From positions 1 through 63,360 of the forward strand of contig JAPPGZ010000101.1 of assembly GCA_028874905.1 (NCBI GenBank): DNA of 63,360 nt. Direction: 5' to 3'. Numbering within the stretch: the stretch's first letter is position 1; the number at the start of each line of letters is the position of its first letter. The DNA is from Gemmatimonadota bacterium (GTDB taxonomy: Bacteria; Gemmatimonadota; Gemmatimonadetes; Longimicrobiales; Gaopeijiaceae). Below the pieces are notes generated by a model that saw only the letters and a list, made by a program, of their open reading frames with translations, was not told the DNA's origin and did no database searches. The position numbers were made by a program, and so were the translations under genes. Shown here in pieces: positions 45,915-55,023 of the stretch.

Positions 45915-47810
45915 TCAGCCGCCCTCTCCCCTCAGCATCCGGTCGAAAAACGCCTCGGCGCGCGTGTACATGTCGATCCGGGCCGCCGGACGCAGGCCGT
46001 GGGTCTCCCCCGGGTAGCTCCGGCTCTCGAAGACCTTCCCGTGGCGCTCCAGTTCGGCGACTGCGATCTCGAACTGGCGGTACGGGGCGCGCACGTCCAG
46101 CTCCCCGTGCATGATAAGCAGCGGCGTGTCGATGTTCCCGATGCGCGCCAGCGTGTTGCTGACGGCGTAGATCTCCGGCTCCTCCTCGGGCGAGCCCGAG
46201 TGTCCGGTCCTGATGAAGATGCGGCCGATGCGGTCGGCGTTGGTGTAGGCGTCGCCGAAGTCGTAGATGCCGGCCATCGGCACCGCCGCGTCGAATACTC
46301 CGGGTACACGCGCGATCGCCGCCATGCTGGTGATGCCGCCGTAGCTGTAGCCGTAGATCCCCACCTTGCCGTTCGTGTAGTCCTGCGAGCGCAGGAACTC
46401 GCCGGCGGCAGCCGCATCCCGGGCCTGCCCGTTGGCCCAGTCGTTGATGCCCAGGTCCTGGAACTCCCGTCCGAAGCCCGAACCACCGCGGTAGTTCACC
46501 GCCAGTACCACGTAGCCCTTCGACGCCAGGTACTGCTCGAAGAGATTCTCGCCGTGCAGGTACGAGTTGGTCCCGCCGCCGTGCACCTGCACCAGGGCCG
46601 GGTGACGCTCGCCCGGCACGTGGTCGGGCGGCATGTACAGGAAGCCCTGGATGTAGAGGCCGTCGTAGCTGCGGAATGAGATCTCGACCGGGTCGACCAT
46701 CGTGTTCCACTCGGCCGCGAAGTTCGTGAGGCGTTGGAGTGGGCCTCCGGCGGAGGGGATGAGGTCGACGTCGGACCCGCGGGTCGGGGTAGCGCGCGTG
46801 AATGCGAAGGTCTCCGCGCCGGCCGAGGAGGAGATGGAGCCGAGCGACCCGCCCATGTTGGTGACGCGCGTGGCGACCCCTCCCCGGACGGGCACCGCCC
46901 ACAGGTCGAAGTCGCCGCGCTCGTGGTAGGGGAAATAAACGCGCTCGCCGTCGCCGGACCAGAAGATGCGCATGCGGTGCAGCCAGTCGGTGGCGTGGAT
47001 CTGCATGTCGACCGTGCGCTCGGTGCCCGCCGTCGGGTCGAGGACGAAGATGTCGGCCAGGTCCTCGTACCAGTAGCCGTCCTTGTGGGTGCCCAGCAGC
47101 GCGATCTTCGTGCCGTCCGGCGACCACACGGGCTCGGTCGAGGCCATCAGCGTCCGGGAGACCTGGCGCGTGTCCAGGGTCTCGATGTCCACGACCCAGA
47201 TGTCGTCGTGCCAGTAGTCGGCGGCGTTCGACACGTAGGCGATCCGGCGGCTGTCCGGCGCCCAGGCGGGCGACCAGCAGAAGTCGTCGGGCGCGAAGGC
47301 GTCGGAGGTGACCTGGCGCGGCGCGGCGGAGCCGTCGGCTGGGACCACCCAAATATCCTGATAGCCGGAGCGGCCCGAGTAGAAGGCGATCAGGCTCCCG
47401 TCCGGGGATACGCGGGGCGCGCGCTCGTTGTCGTCGTCGTTGGTGATTCGGACGGGTTCGCTGCCGTCCATGGCGACGGTCCAGAGATCGCCGCCACGCC
47501 GGAAGACGATCCGGTCGCTTTCCGGGAACCACGACGGCGAGCCGCCCTCGGCCCAGAAGGTGCCGGTGGTCGGGGCGGGAGTGGCGGTCGGCGCCAGGTA
47601 GATCCCGGACCCTTCGGGGCCCGTGGCCGCTACCGCCACGTACCGACCGTCGGAGCTGATTTCGCTGCCGCCGGCGCGCCCGCGAGGACCGTAGATGTTC
47701 TCGAGCGTGAGGTCGAGGGGTTGGCTTGCGTCTGTAGGCCGCGCGGGCGGGCCCGGCGCGCAGCCGAACAGGATGACGCTAGCCAGGAAGATGCTCGCTC
47801 GTCTGGTCAT
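45915..47810 (-). CDS. S9-family prolyl oligopeptidase-like lipoprotein
   Basis: A 631-aa exported peptidase with lipobox ILFGC. The N-terminal two thirds are a TolB-like propeller (SPDGSLIAFYSGRSG, SPDGTKIALLG). The C-terminal alpha/beta hydrolase carries the triad: Ser in GYSYGG, Asp in HGELDVRAP and His in GETHGLR. VNYRGGSGFGREF is the oxyanion-side family motif. It should cleave short peptides in the periplasm. The ATG at 47810 follows a shorter basic N-region; the frame is open 13 codons further up. Confidence 0.93.
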   Translation of the reverse strand: MTRRASIFLASVILFGCAPGPPARPTDASQPLDLTLENIYGPRGRAGGSEISSDGRYVAVAATGPEGSGIYLAPTATPAPTTGTFWAEGGSPSWFPESDRIVFRRGGDLWTVAMDGSEPVRITNDDDNERAPRVSPDGSLIAFYSGRSGYQDIWVVPADGSAAPRQVTSDAFAPDDFCWSPAWAPDSRRIAYVSNAADYWHDDIWVVDIETLDTRQVSRTLMASTEPVWSPDGTKIALLGTHKDGYWYEDLADIFVLDPTAGTERTVDMQIHATDWLHRMRIFWSGDGERVYFPYHERGDFDLWAVPVRGGVATRVTNMGGSLGSISSSAGAETFAFTRATPTRGSDVDLIPSAGGPLQRLTNFAAEWNTMVDPVEISFRSYDGLYIQGFLYMPPDHVPGERHPALVQVHGGGTNSYLHGENLFEQYLASKGYVVLAVNYRGGSGFGREFQDLGINDWANGQARDAAAAGEFLRSQDYTNGKVGIYGYSYGGITSMAAIARVPGVFDAAVPMAGIYDFGDAYTNADRIGRIFIRTGHSGSPEEEPEIYAVSNTLARIGNIDTPLLIMHGELDVRAPYRQFEIAVAELERHGKVFESRSYPGETHGLRPAARIDMYTRAEAFFDRMLRGEGG

Positions 47811-47917
47811 TGCTCGCCTTTGGCTTGATCGGTCGGCTGATCTTATCATAGTGTTGGTACCGGCACTGGTCCTGAAAGGCCGGCATGTACAATCCGCAAG
47901 GAAAGGCAGGGCGAACC

Positions 47918-48232
47918 ATGGCCCACTTGATCGGTCTTCTAAGATCGCGAGGGGGCCTGCGCGCGCCGATGGGAATCGCCATCGGCCTATCCCTGCTCTC
48001 CTTCACCGCCGTCGAGGGCTCCCACACGCACGCGGAGTCCGACCTGTCGGCCGTGTGCTCCATCTGCAAGATCGGTCATGAGGGCGTGCCGACACCCGCT
48101 GTGGACGCTTCGGCCATCGTTGAAGCGGATGTGGTGGGCACGCCCGCGCTTCCCGGAAGCCGGCTGATCTCCGCGACCGTCCATCTTTCCCCTCATCGCA
48201 GTCGCGCTCCGCCGTTTCGCATCTCTCTGTAG
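47918..48232 (+). CDS. Small exported Cys/His protein, DUF2946-like
   Basis: A 104-aa protein with one hydrophobic segment (GIAIGLSLLSFTA) followed by HTHAESDLSAVCSICKIGHE. This His/Cys motif recalls DUF2946-like proteins found near metal or copper transport genes. The assignment is weak. It precedes the ABC operon on the same strand, with a hairpin between. An in-frame ATG at 47885 is an alternative start. Confidence 0.6.
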   Translation: MAHLIGLLRSRGGLRAPMGIAIGLSLLSFTAVEGSHTHAESDLSAVCSICKIGHEGVPTPAVDASAIVEADVVGTPALPGSRLISATVHLSPHRSRAPPFRISL

Positions 48233-48244
48233 CGATTCAGCCCT

Positions 48245-48266
48245 CTGCCGACCCGGGCGTCGGCAG
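48245..48266 (+). terminator. Perfect 8-bp stem-loop ahead of the ABC operon
   Basis: CTGCCGAC (48245-48252) and GTCGGCAG (48259-48266) flank the loop CCGGGC. It lies between the small Cys/His gene and the ABC ATPase gene. It lacks a following U-run, so it may be an attenuator, an mRNA-processing site or a weak terminator. Confidence 0.4.
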
Positions 48267-48325
48267 CAGACCTGTCCAACGGTTGCGCCGATGACGGCGC
48301 ACGCAACGCGGAGAGATGGAAACAC

Positions 48326-49066
48326 ATGCAGACCGCCGAATCGCGGGCCGGGCACACGCCCCTTCTCGAGGCCCGCGGACTCAGCAAGGACTACGGTGAC
48401 ACGCGAGCCCTTGACTCCCTCGACCTGACCATAGCGCCGGGAGAGGTCTATTGCCTCCTCGGACCCAACGGCGCGGGGAAGACGACCACGATCAACCTTT
48501 TCCTCGGATTCGTGGCGCCCTCGGGTGGCCAGGCCCTCGTTTCCGGCCTGGATGTCGCCACCCACGACCGCGAGACAAAGCAGCGCCTCGCCTACATACC
48601 CGAACAGGTGATGCTGTACCGCAATCTCAGCGGACTGGAAAACCTGGAGTACTTCGCCGCATTGGGCGGGAGGGGCTCGGTGGGCCGGGAACGACTCACC
48701 GAAATCCTGGTCGAGGCCGGCCTGGAACGAGACTCGGTCGATCGACGGGTGTCCGAGTACTCCAAGGGCATGCGGCAGAAAGTCGGTATTGCGATCGCGA
48801 TCGCCAAGGAGGCCGACGCACTGCTGCTCGACGAGCCGACATCCGGCCTCGATCCGAAGGCCTCGAACGAGTTTTCGGCACTCGTCGAGCGACTCAGGAA
48901 ACGCGACGTCGCGGTGCTCATGGCGACTCACGACCTGTTCCGCGCAAAGGATACCGGCACCCGTGTGGGCATCATGCGATACGGACGCCTGGTCACCGAG
49001 CTGAGCACCGACGAGATCGGCCACGCCGATCTGGAGCGCATCTATCTGGAACACATGCACGACTAG
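48326..49066 (+). CDS. ABC transporter ATP-binding protein
   Basis: A 246-aa ATPase. Walker A is GPNGAGKTTT, the signature is EYSKGMRQKVG, Walker B is ALLLDEPTSGLD and the switch histidine is in LMATHD. It is of the type that powers ABC-2 exporters, such as NosF- or GldA-like ATPases. It is the only ATPase for the four permeases that follow, ten bases apart from the first. Confidence 0.95.
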   Translation: MQTAESRAGHTPLLEARGLSKDYGDTRALDSLDLTIAPGEVYCLLGPNGAGKTTTINLFLGFVAPSGGQALVSGLDVATHDRETKQRLAYIPEQVMLYRNLSGLENLEYFAALGGRGSVGRERLTEILVEAGLERDSVDRRVSEYSKGMRQKVGIAIAIAKEADALLLDEPTSGLDPKASNEFSALVERLRKRDVAVLMATHDLFRAKDTGTRVGIMRYGRLVTELSTDEIGHADLERIYLEHMHD

Positions 49067-49075
49067 GAGAAGTCG

Positions 49076-50488
49076 ATGATCAGGCACATAGTCCGCAAGG
49101 AGTTCACCGATGTGGTGCGGGACGGCCGGTTCCGCTGGTGCTCGGTCCTCGTCGGATCGCTGCTGCTGATCTCCCTGGGCCACGGTTGGGTTCAGGCACG
49201 CAACGCACAGCAGGAGCACGCGGCCGCGCAGGCCACCGCCCGCGAGCACTGGGAGACCCAGGGTGAGAAGAATCCCCACTCGGCGGCGCACTACGGCATC
49301 TATGCGTTCAAGCCCCGCCTGGCACTGTCCTTTGTCGACGAGGGCGTGGACCCGTACACGGGAACTTCGGTGTGGCTGGAGGCTCACCGGCAGAACGACT
49401 TCCTGTTGCGCCCCGCCCAGGATGCGACGGCGGCACAGCGCATAGGGGCCCTGACGGCGGCACAGGTACTCCAGCACCTCGTGCCCCTGCTCATCATCCT
49501 GCTGACCTTTGGCGCGCTCGCCAGCGAACGGGAACGCGGCACCCTGCGGCAACTGCTGGCGACGGGAATCGGCCGGCGCGAACTCGCAGCGGGGAAGGCA
49601 CTCGGCATCTCGGGCGCGCTGGCGTTGTTGCTGGTGCCGGCCGCGCTGGTCGGAGCGGCGGCGCTGGTCGTCGCGAGTCCCGGACCAGCCGCATCACCGC
49701 TGGCTCGCGGGACAGTCCTCGCCGGCGTCTACCTGGGGTACTTCACAGCTTTCCTGGCGCTGTCCCTGGCCGTATCCGCGTGGGCCCGCTCGGCGCGCAC
49801 CGCGCTGGTGATTCTGCTGGCCGTGTGGGTGGTGAACGGGCTCGTGGCGCCCCGCGTCGCGGTGGACCTGTCGAAATGGCTCCACCCGACGCCCTCCGCC
49901 TTCGAGTTCGCCCGTACAGTTCAAAGCGAGATGTCCACCGGTGTGGCAGACATTTCCCCTCCGGACCGGGACGCGTCCACCCAGCGTCTGCTTGCCGAAT
50001 ACGGGGTCGAGCGGGTCGAGGACCTGCCCATAAACGCGGTGGGGGTCTACCTGCAGGAGAGCGAGGAGTTCGGCAACCGGATATTCGACCGCAACTACGG
50101 AGCGTTGTGGGACACCTTCGAGCGCCAGGGCGTCGTGCACGAGATGTTGGCGGTCGCGGCGCCGTTGCTCGCGGTGCGCACGCTCTCGATGGGCCTGGCC
50201 GGCACGGATGTCGAGCAGCACCGGCACTTCGCCACCGCCGCCGAGACATACCGCCGCGATCTGATGCGGCAAATGAACGGTGACATGACCGAGAACTCAC
50301 TGACCGGGGACTTCTCGTACGCAGCCGGCGCCGAGCTTTGGGAATCGGTCCCTCCGCTGCAGTATGCCGCCCCCACGCTGGGCTGGGTGCTGGGCAACCG
50401 GATCCTGTCACTCCTGGTGCTTGGAGCATGGCTGGCCGGAGCCATCCTGGCCGCGGTGGCGCGTGTACGGCGCGCGGAGGTGGGGTAG
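49076..50488 (+). CDS. ABC-2 permease with DUF3526-like periplasmic region (1)
   Basis: A 470-aa membrane protein with about six helices and a large extracytoplasmic loop between helices 1 and 2 (HWETQGEKNPHSAAHYGIYAF). SERERGTLRQLLATGIGR is the coupling element common to ABC-2 permeases. The start has TAGGAGA upstream and overlaps no gene. It pairs with the next permease. Confidence 0.88.
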   Translation: MIRHIVRKEFTDVVRDGRFRWCSVLVGSLLLISLGHGWVQARNAQQEHAAAQATAREHWETQGEKNPHSAAHYGIYAFKPRLALSFVDEGVDPYTGTSVWLEAHRQNDFLLRPAQDATAAQRIGALTAAQVLQHLVPLLIILLTFGALASERERGTLRQLLATGIGRRELAAGKALGISGALALLLVPAALVGAAALVVASPGPAASPLARGTVLAGVYLGYFTAFLALSLAVSAWARSARTALVILLAVWVVNGLVAPRVAVDLSKWLHPTPSAFEFARTVQSEMSTGVADISPPDRDASTQRLLAEYGVERVEDLPINAVGVYLQESEEFGNRIFDRNYGALWDTFERQGVVHEMLAVAAPLLAVRTLSMGLAGTDVEQHRHFATAAETYRRDLMRQMNGDMTENSLTGDFSYAAGAELWESVPPLQYAAPTLGWVLGNRILSLLVLGAWLAGAILAAVARVRRAEVG

Positions 50489-50489
50489 C

Positions 50490-51920
50490 ATGACCGCACG
50501 TACCGTCCTGCGGAACGAGTGGCGGCTGCTCATGGCCGATCGGGCGCTTCGGATCGTGCTGGGGCTCTTCGCCGCTCTCCTCGTCTACGCGCTGGCAAAC
50601 GGCGTGGTCTGGTTGCGGTTTCAGGAGCGCACCGTGGAGGCCGTCGAGAGCGGCAACGGCGAGCGCACCAGCGCCTTGCAGCAGGAACTCGACGCCATCG
50701 CAAACGGTGGGCAGCCGTCTTCGCCCTTTGCCGACCCTCGCTCACCGCTGGTCCTGGGTGGGCCCAGTGGCAGCCACACCGCAGCGCTGGAGCCGGGTTC
50801 CCTAACGGCCCTGGCGGTCGGGCAAAGCGACCTCCTGCCGTACTACTACGACGTCAACATCTACACCAACGAGTCGTCGTTTCAACAGAACGGCGAGGTC
50901 GAGAATCCCCTCAACCTGATGGTGGGGCGCTTTGACCTGGCCTTCGTGGTGGTCTACCTGCTGCCGCTGCTCGTTCTGGCCCTGAGCTTCAACGTGCTCT
51001 CGGAGGAGCGCGAGCAGGGGACGCTCGCGTTGACGCTTTCACAGCCCGTATCGGCCCGGAGCGTCGTGGCGGCGAAGCTCGCATTCCGGGCGTTTCTGGT
51101 TGTGGGAATGGTGCTTGCGATGTCGTTGCTGGGCGTTCTGGCCACGGGAGGTTTCGATTCACCCGGGCGGGTTCTTCTGTGGTGCGCCGCGGTCGTCACC
51201 TACTCGCTCTTCTGGTTCGTGCTCGCGGCGTGGGTCAACACCCTGCGGCGGTCCTCGGCCTGGAACGCCACCGTGCTGGTGGGTGCCTGGCTGGTGCTCG
51301 TCGTGGTTCTCCCGGCGGCGATCAACATCGCGGCGGGCCTGCTCCACCCGCTGCCGTCTCGCGTCGAGATGATCACCGCCCAGCGCGACGCTTCGAACGA
51401 CGCCGTGAACCGCCGCAGCGAACTGCTCGCCCGATACCTGGAGGACCATCCCGAGATGGCCGAGGGAGTGGTGGCCGACGAGCCCGGTCTGGGGGCCCTC
51501 GCCTGGGCCGCCACGGACGCCGTCAACCGCCGGTTGGAGGAAGTGACGTCGGAACACGATGCCCGGCGCGCCGATCAGATCGTCCTGGTGCGCCGCTACC
51601 GCTTTCTGTCGCCGGCACTCCTGGCCCAGGACGTGCTCATCGACGCCGCAGGCACGGGAGACGCGCGCTTTGCCCACTTTCAGTCGCAGGTACGGGCGTT
51701 CGCGGAGCAATGGCGGGAGTTCTTCGTGCCCGCGATCCTCGCCGACGAGCAGATGACCGCCAGCGTGCTTCCCAACGTGCCGAAGTTTCGCCTTGCAGAC
51801 GAAGAGCCCGGCGACGCCACACGCCGCGCCGCAGTTCCGCTGACGGTTCTGGGCGGGCTGGTGTTGCTGGTGGGCATGGGAGCGGGGGTCGGGCTCGGAC
51901 GGGTGCGGGGAGCCGACTGA
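50490..51920 (+). CDS. ABC-2 permease with DUF3526-like periplasmic region (2)
   Basis: A 476-aa membrane protein starting one base after its neighbour's stop, with GGAGGTGGGG before the ATG at 50490. SEEREQGTLALTLSQPVSARS is the coupling segment. It carries a large N-terminal periplasmic loop (about residues 40-145) and a second one (about 290-420). Together with the previous protein it would form a heterodimeric channel. Confidence 0.88.
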   Translation: MTARTVLRNEWRLLMADRALRIVLGLFAALLVYALANGVVWLRFQERTVEAVESGNGERTSALQQELDAIANGGQPSSPFADPRSPLVLGGPSGSHTAALEPGSLTALAVGQSDLLPYYYDVNIYTNESSFQQNGEVENPLNLMVGRFDLAFVVVYLLPLLVLALSFNVLSEEREQGTLALTLSQPVSARSVVAAKLAFRAFLVVGMVLAMSLLGVLATGGFDSPGRVLLWCAAVVTYSLFWFVLAAWVNTLRRSSAWNATVLVGAWLVLVVVLPAAINIAAGLLHPLPSRVEMITAQRDASNDAVNRRSELLARYLEDHPEMAEGVVADEPGLGALAWAATDAVNRRLEEVTSEHDARRADQIVLVRRYRFLSPALLAQDVLIDAAGTGDARFAHFQSQVRAFAEQWREFFVPAILADEQMTASVLPNVPKFRLADEEPGDATRRAAVPLTVLGGLVLLVGMGAGVGLGRVRGAD

Positions 51921-51998
51921 GCAGCCCGTGGACAAGATCCCCCCGGCATTCGAACGGCGATGCATCCGGGCCGGACGCTCGGCCTCACCTCTTCACGC

Positions 51999-52016
51999 TG
52001 TAAATCAAAGTTTACA
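51999..52016. promoter_or_regulatory. AT-rich palindrome between permeases 2 and 3
   Basis: TGTAAA-TCAAAG-TTTACA has perfect six-base arms in the 251-bp gap between the two permease pairs. Further TTTAC copies follow to about 52035. The motif resembles TetR-type operators and may control a promoter for the second permease pair. Confidence 0.45.
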
Positions 52017-52171
52017 CATTGTCATGTTTACTTTACGTTCTGGCTTGTCGGGACCGCGCTCTGCGTTGCTCCTCGCGCCCGTAGCGCTGCTACTGGCCCT
52101 TCGTCGCGCCTTGCCGGCCCGGCGCCTCGCCGCTCTCGGTGCTCGGGCGGCTTTATCCACGGGCTGCTAGG

Positions 52172-53620
52172 GTGGGTCTCCGCAACACGCTGCTCGTGGC
52201 GCGGCGGCAGATCGGTACGATGCGCGACGATCGCTACGTCCTTTTTCTGCTGGGGCTCGTCGTCTCCCTGGGGGTCGTCTCCGTGCTCGGAGCCCGGCAT
52301 CACACCGCGAGCGAGGCAGAACAGCGTGCCCGCTACCAGTCGTTGGTCGAACGCCAGTGGGCTGAGCAGCCGGACCGCCATCCGCACCGGGTGATCCACT
52401 ACGGCTTCCTGGTCTTCCGCGAGGAGGCGCCCCTGGCGTTCTTCGACCCGGGAGTCGGTGCCTACGCGGGGACGTCGCTCTTCCTGGAGGGGCACCGACA
52501 GAACGCCGCCAGCTTCGGCGACGCGCGACATTCGACCGGCATGCTGCGTTTCGGGCGTCTCACGCCGGCCGCCGTGCTGGCGCTGCTCCTGCCGTTGTTC
52601 GTGGTGGCTGCAGGTTTCGCGTCGGTGAGCGGCGAGAGGGAACAGGGGACGCTTCGGCTGCTCCTGGCCCAAGGGGCGACGCCGGGGCAGATCATGGGAG
52701 GGAAGGTACTGGGCGTCGGGGCGGTGGCCTTGGCGGCGGCCCTTCCGATCGGGCTGGTCACGGCGGCATTCGGCACTGCCGGAGGCGACGGCCAGACCTC
52801 CGCCACACGGTTGCTGGCGCTCGCAGCCGGCTATGCGGCGTATCTCGCAGGATGGGTGCTGTTGACCGTCTGGGTTTCGTCACGCAGAAGCTCTTCCCGA
52901 GCCGCTCTGGCCCAGCTCGTTGTAATATGGGTCGCGCTGTGCGTTGCCGCTCCGCGCCTCGGTGCCTCCCTCGCGACCACGCTCCATCCCATCCCGTCGC
53001 GTGCGCAGTTCACCGCCCAGGTCGAGGAAGCGCAGAGGGGAGTGGGGGACAGCCACAACCCGGACGATCCCTTCTTCAGCGCGCTGCGCGACGAGTACCT
53101 GGCGCGTTACGAGGTAGCGACCGTCGAGGAGCTTCCGATCAACTGGGGAGGAGTCGTAAGCCGCGAGGGCGAGACGATCACCAGCCGGATCCAAGAGGAG
53201 CACCAGCAGGAACTGCTCACGGCCCATCGCCGGCAGGACCGGCTGATGGCGTGGCTCGGACTGCTTTCTCCCTACCTGGCGGCGCGGGACCTGTCGATGG
53301 CAGCGGCGGGGACCGGGGCGGAGGCCGTGGAAGCGTTCCGCGCGCAAGCCGAGGCCCATCGGTATGACATCATCCAGCGCCTCAACGACCTGCACGTCCA
53401 CGAGATCAAGTACGACAACGACCGCGCCCAACGCATTGCACGGCAGGAATGGACACGATTCCCCGTCTTCCAGCCAAGTCCGCCGTCGCTCCGCCGGGCC
53501 CTGACCGATCGTCCTCATTCGCTGGCCGCGCTGGGGCTGTGGATCGTCCTTCCGCTCGCGGGCCTCGGGCTGGGTCGAAGGCGGCTGCCGCGCGTGGGTG
53601 TGGACAGCTCCGGATCGTGA
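52172..53620 (+). CDS. ABC-2 permease with DUF3526-like periplasmic region (3)
   Basis: A 482-aa membrane protein, paralogous to permease 1: both share a NxLxxARxx... start, the GEREQGTLRLLLAQGATP coupling element, a DLPIN/ELPIN segment, and the late DLSMAAAGTGAEAVEAFRAQAE / MGLAGTDVEQHRHFATAAE equivalence. The GTG at 52172 was chosen; the frame is open 11 codons upstream. It follows a 251-bp gap, so it may have its own promoter. Confidence 0.85.
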   Translation: MGLRNTLLVARRQIGTMRDDRYVLFLLGLVVSLGVVSVLGARHHTASEAEQRARYQSLVERQWAEQPDRHPHRVIHYGFLVFREEAPLAFFDPGVGAYAGTSLFLEGHRQNAASFGDARHSTGMLRFGRLTPAAVLALLLPLFVVAAGFASVSGEREQGTLRLLLAQGATPGQIMGGKVLGVGAVALAAALPIGLVTAAFGTAGGDGQTSATRLLALAAGYAAYLAGWVLLTVWVSSRRSSSRAALAQLVVIWVALCVAAPRLGASLATTLHPIPSRAQFTAQVEEAQRGVGDSHNPDDPFFSALRDEYLARYEVATVEELPINWGGVVSREGETITSRIQEEHQQELLTAHRRQDRLMAWLGLLSPYLAARDLSMAAAGTGAEAVEAFRAQAEAHRYDIIQRLNDLHVHEIKYDNDRAQRIARQEWTRFPVFQPSPPSLRRALTDRPHSLAALGLWIVLPLAGLGLGRRRLPRVGVDSSGS

Positions 53621-53649
53621 GAGCGGGCCGGTTGCGGTCCGAAAGTGTG

Positions 53650-55023
53650 ATGGCGTGGATACGCCTGATCCGGCTTGAATTCGCCCGGGTGGTCCGCTCG
53701 GGCGGCGTCGCGGCGGCGGTGCTTCTCCTGCTGGGGTTGGGAGTGTATGCGGGCTGGCAGGGAAACCGGCGAATCCATGCCGCCCAAGCCGCCGCGGCGG
53801 CGGCCGAAACCGCCTACCGGGATCAGCTCGCGTATCTGTCGTCCATCTATCCACCGACTACGGAAGCAGGCGAGCTGCTGTATTACCTGGCCTTCCCGGC
53901 ACCCCAGCCGCCGTCCCGCCTGTCGGCACTGGCGAGCGGCAGAACCAGGGTCGAGACGGCCAGCCTGCGGATACGGCTGCTGGCGCTCGAAGGCCAGCTC
54001 TATGAACACGAGACATTGAATCCTCGCCTCGCGGCCGCAGGGCACCTCGACCTGGCCTTTATCCTAATCGCCCTGCTTCCGCTCTTCGTCATTGCCGTCA
54101 CCTACGACATCGTTTCCGGGGAGCGCGAGCGGGGCACCTGGCGGATGGCCCGGCTCTTCGCCCGACCCCGGCGGCTGATTGCCGCAAAGGTTGCCGCACG
54201 TGTGGTCCTCGCAACGGGCCTGGTCACGTCGATGGCCCTGATCGGCGCATTCTCGACGGGAATCGATGCCGATGGCCGTGCGGGCTGGGCAGTCGCGCTG
54301 ATAGCCCTGCACACCCTTTTCTGGTTTGCGCTCTGCCTGGGCGTCGCCGGCGGGCGCCGCTCCTCAACCGCCAATGCCATGATCCTCGTCGGCGTCTGGG
54401 TAGCGCTCACCTTCCTGGCTCCGGCGGTCCTGAGCCTGACGAATTCGCTCCTCCACCCCGTGCCCGAAGCCCTGGAGCTGACCGTGCGCCAGCGCCAGGG
54501 GTACCACGAAGCGTGGGATCTTCCACGGGCCGAAACGATGGAATCCTTCTTTGAGGACTACCCGCAATGGAGCGACTGGACCGTCCCCGAAGACGAGTTC
54601 ACGTGGGCCTGGTACTATGCGATGAATCACCGGGGCGACCAGGCCGCCCGGGACGCCTCGCGCGCCTACCGCGACATCCTGACACGGCGGGATGAATGGG
54701 CCCGCCGGTGGTCCCGTCTGGTGCCGCCGCTTGCAACCCAGATTGCGCTCGACCGGCTCTCCGCCGCCGACCTGGGCACGCAACTCGCCTACCAGGAATC
54801 TGTCCGGAGTTACCACGAACGTCTCAAGGCCCATTTCCAGCCGCTCCTGTTCTCGGCCGCGCCGATCGCTCAGGTGGACTGGGAGCGGGTCCCCACCTTC
54901 GAACCGGCTGCTCCCACCGGTGGGGCATCGCAAGCCGGATTGCCGGCCGCGGCCACTTTGATCCTGATCTCGATCTGTGCGGTGCTGCCTCGGCTCAGGC
55001 CACGACCTTCCCGGGATTCATGA
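53650..55023 (+). CDS. ABC-2 permease with DUF3526-like periplasmic region (4)
   Basis: A 457-aa membrane protein paralogous to permease 2 (same position of the N-terminal loop, GERERGTWRMARLFARPRR coupling element, LLHPVPEALEL versus LLHPLPSRVEM). It starts about 30 bases after permease 3; a GTG at 53617 overlapping the upstream stop is an alternative. Its 3' end overlaps the convergent oxidase gene by 29 bases. Confidence 0.85.
   Translation: MAWIRLIRLEFARVVRSGGVAAAVLLLLGLGVYAGWQGNRRIHAAQAAAAAAETAYRDQLAYLSSIYPPTTEAGELLYYLAFPAPQPPSRLSALASGRTRVETASLRIRLLALEGQLYEHETLNPRLAAAGHLDLAFILIALLPLFVIAVTYDIVSGERERGTWRMARLFARPRRLIAAKVAARVVLATGLVTSMALIGAFSTGIDADGRAGWAVALIALHTLFWFALCLGVAGGRRSSTANAMILVGVWVALTFLAPAVLSLTNSLLHPVPEALELTVRQRQGYHEAWDLPRAETMESFFEDYPQWSDWTVPEDEFTWAWYYAMNHRGDQAARDASRAYRDILTRRDEWARRWSRLVPPLATQIALDRLSAADLGTQLAYQESVRSYHERLKAHFQPLLFSAAPIAQVDWERVPTFEPAAPTGGASQAGLPAAATLILISICAVLPRLRPRPSRDS

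Noticed and set aside
45865..47532. 555-codon minus-strand frame overlapping the S9 peptidase
   Set aside because: It is a frame shadow of the peptidase, rich in Arg and lacking domain motifs.
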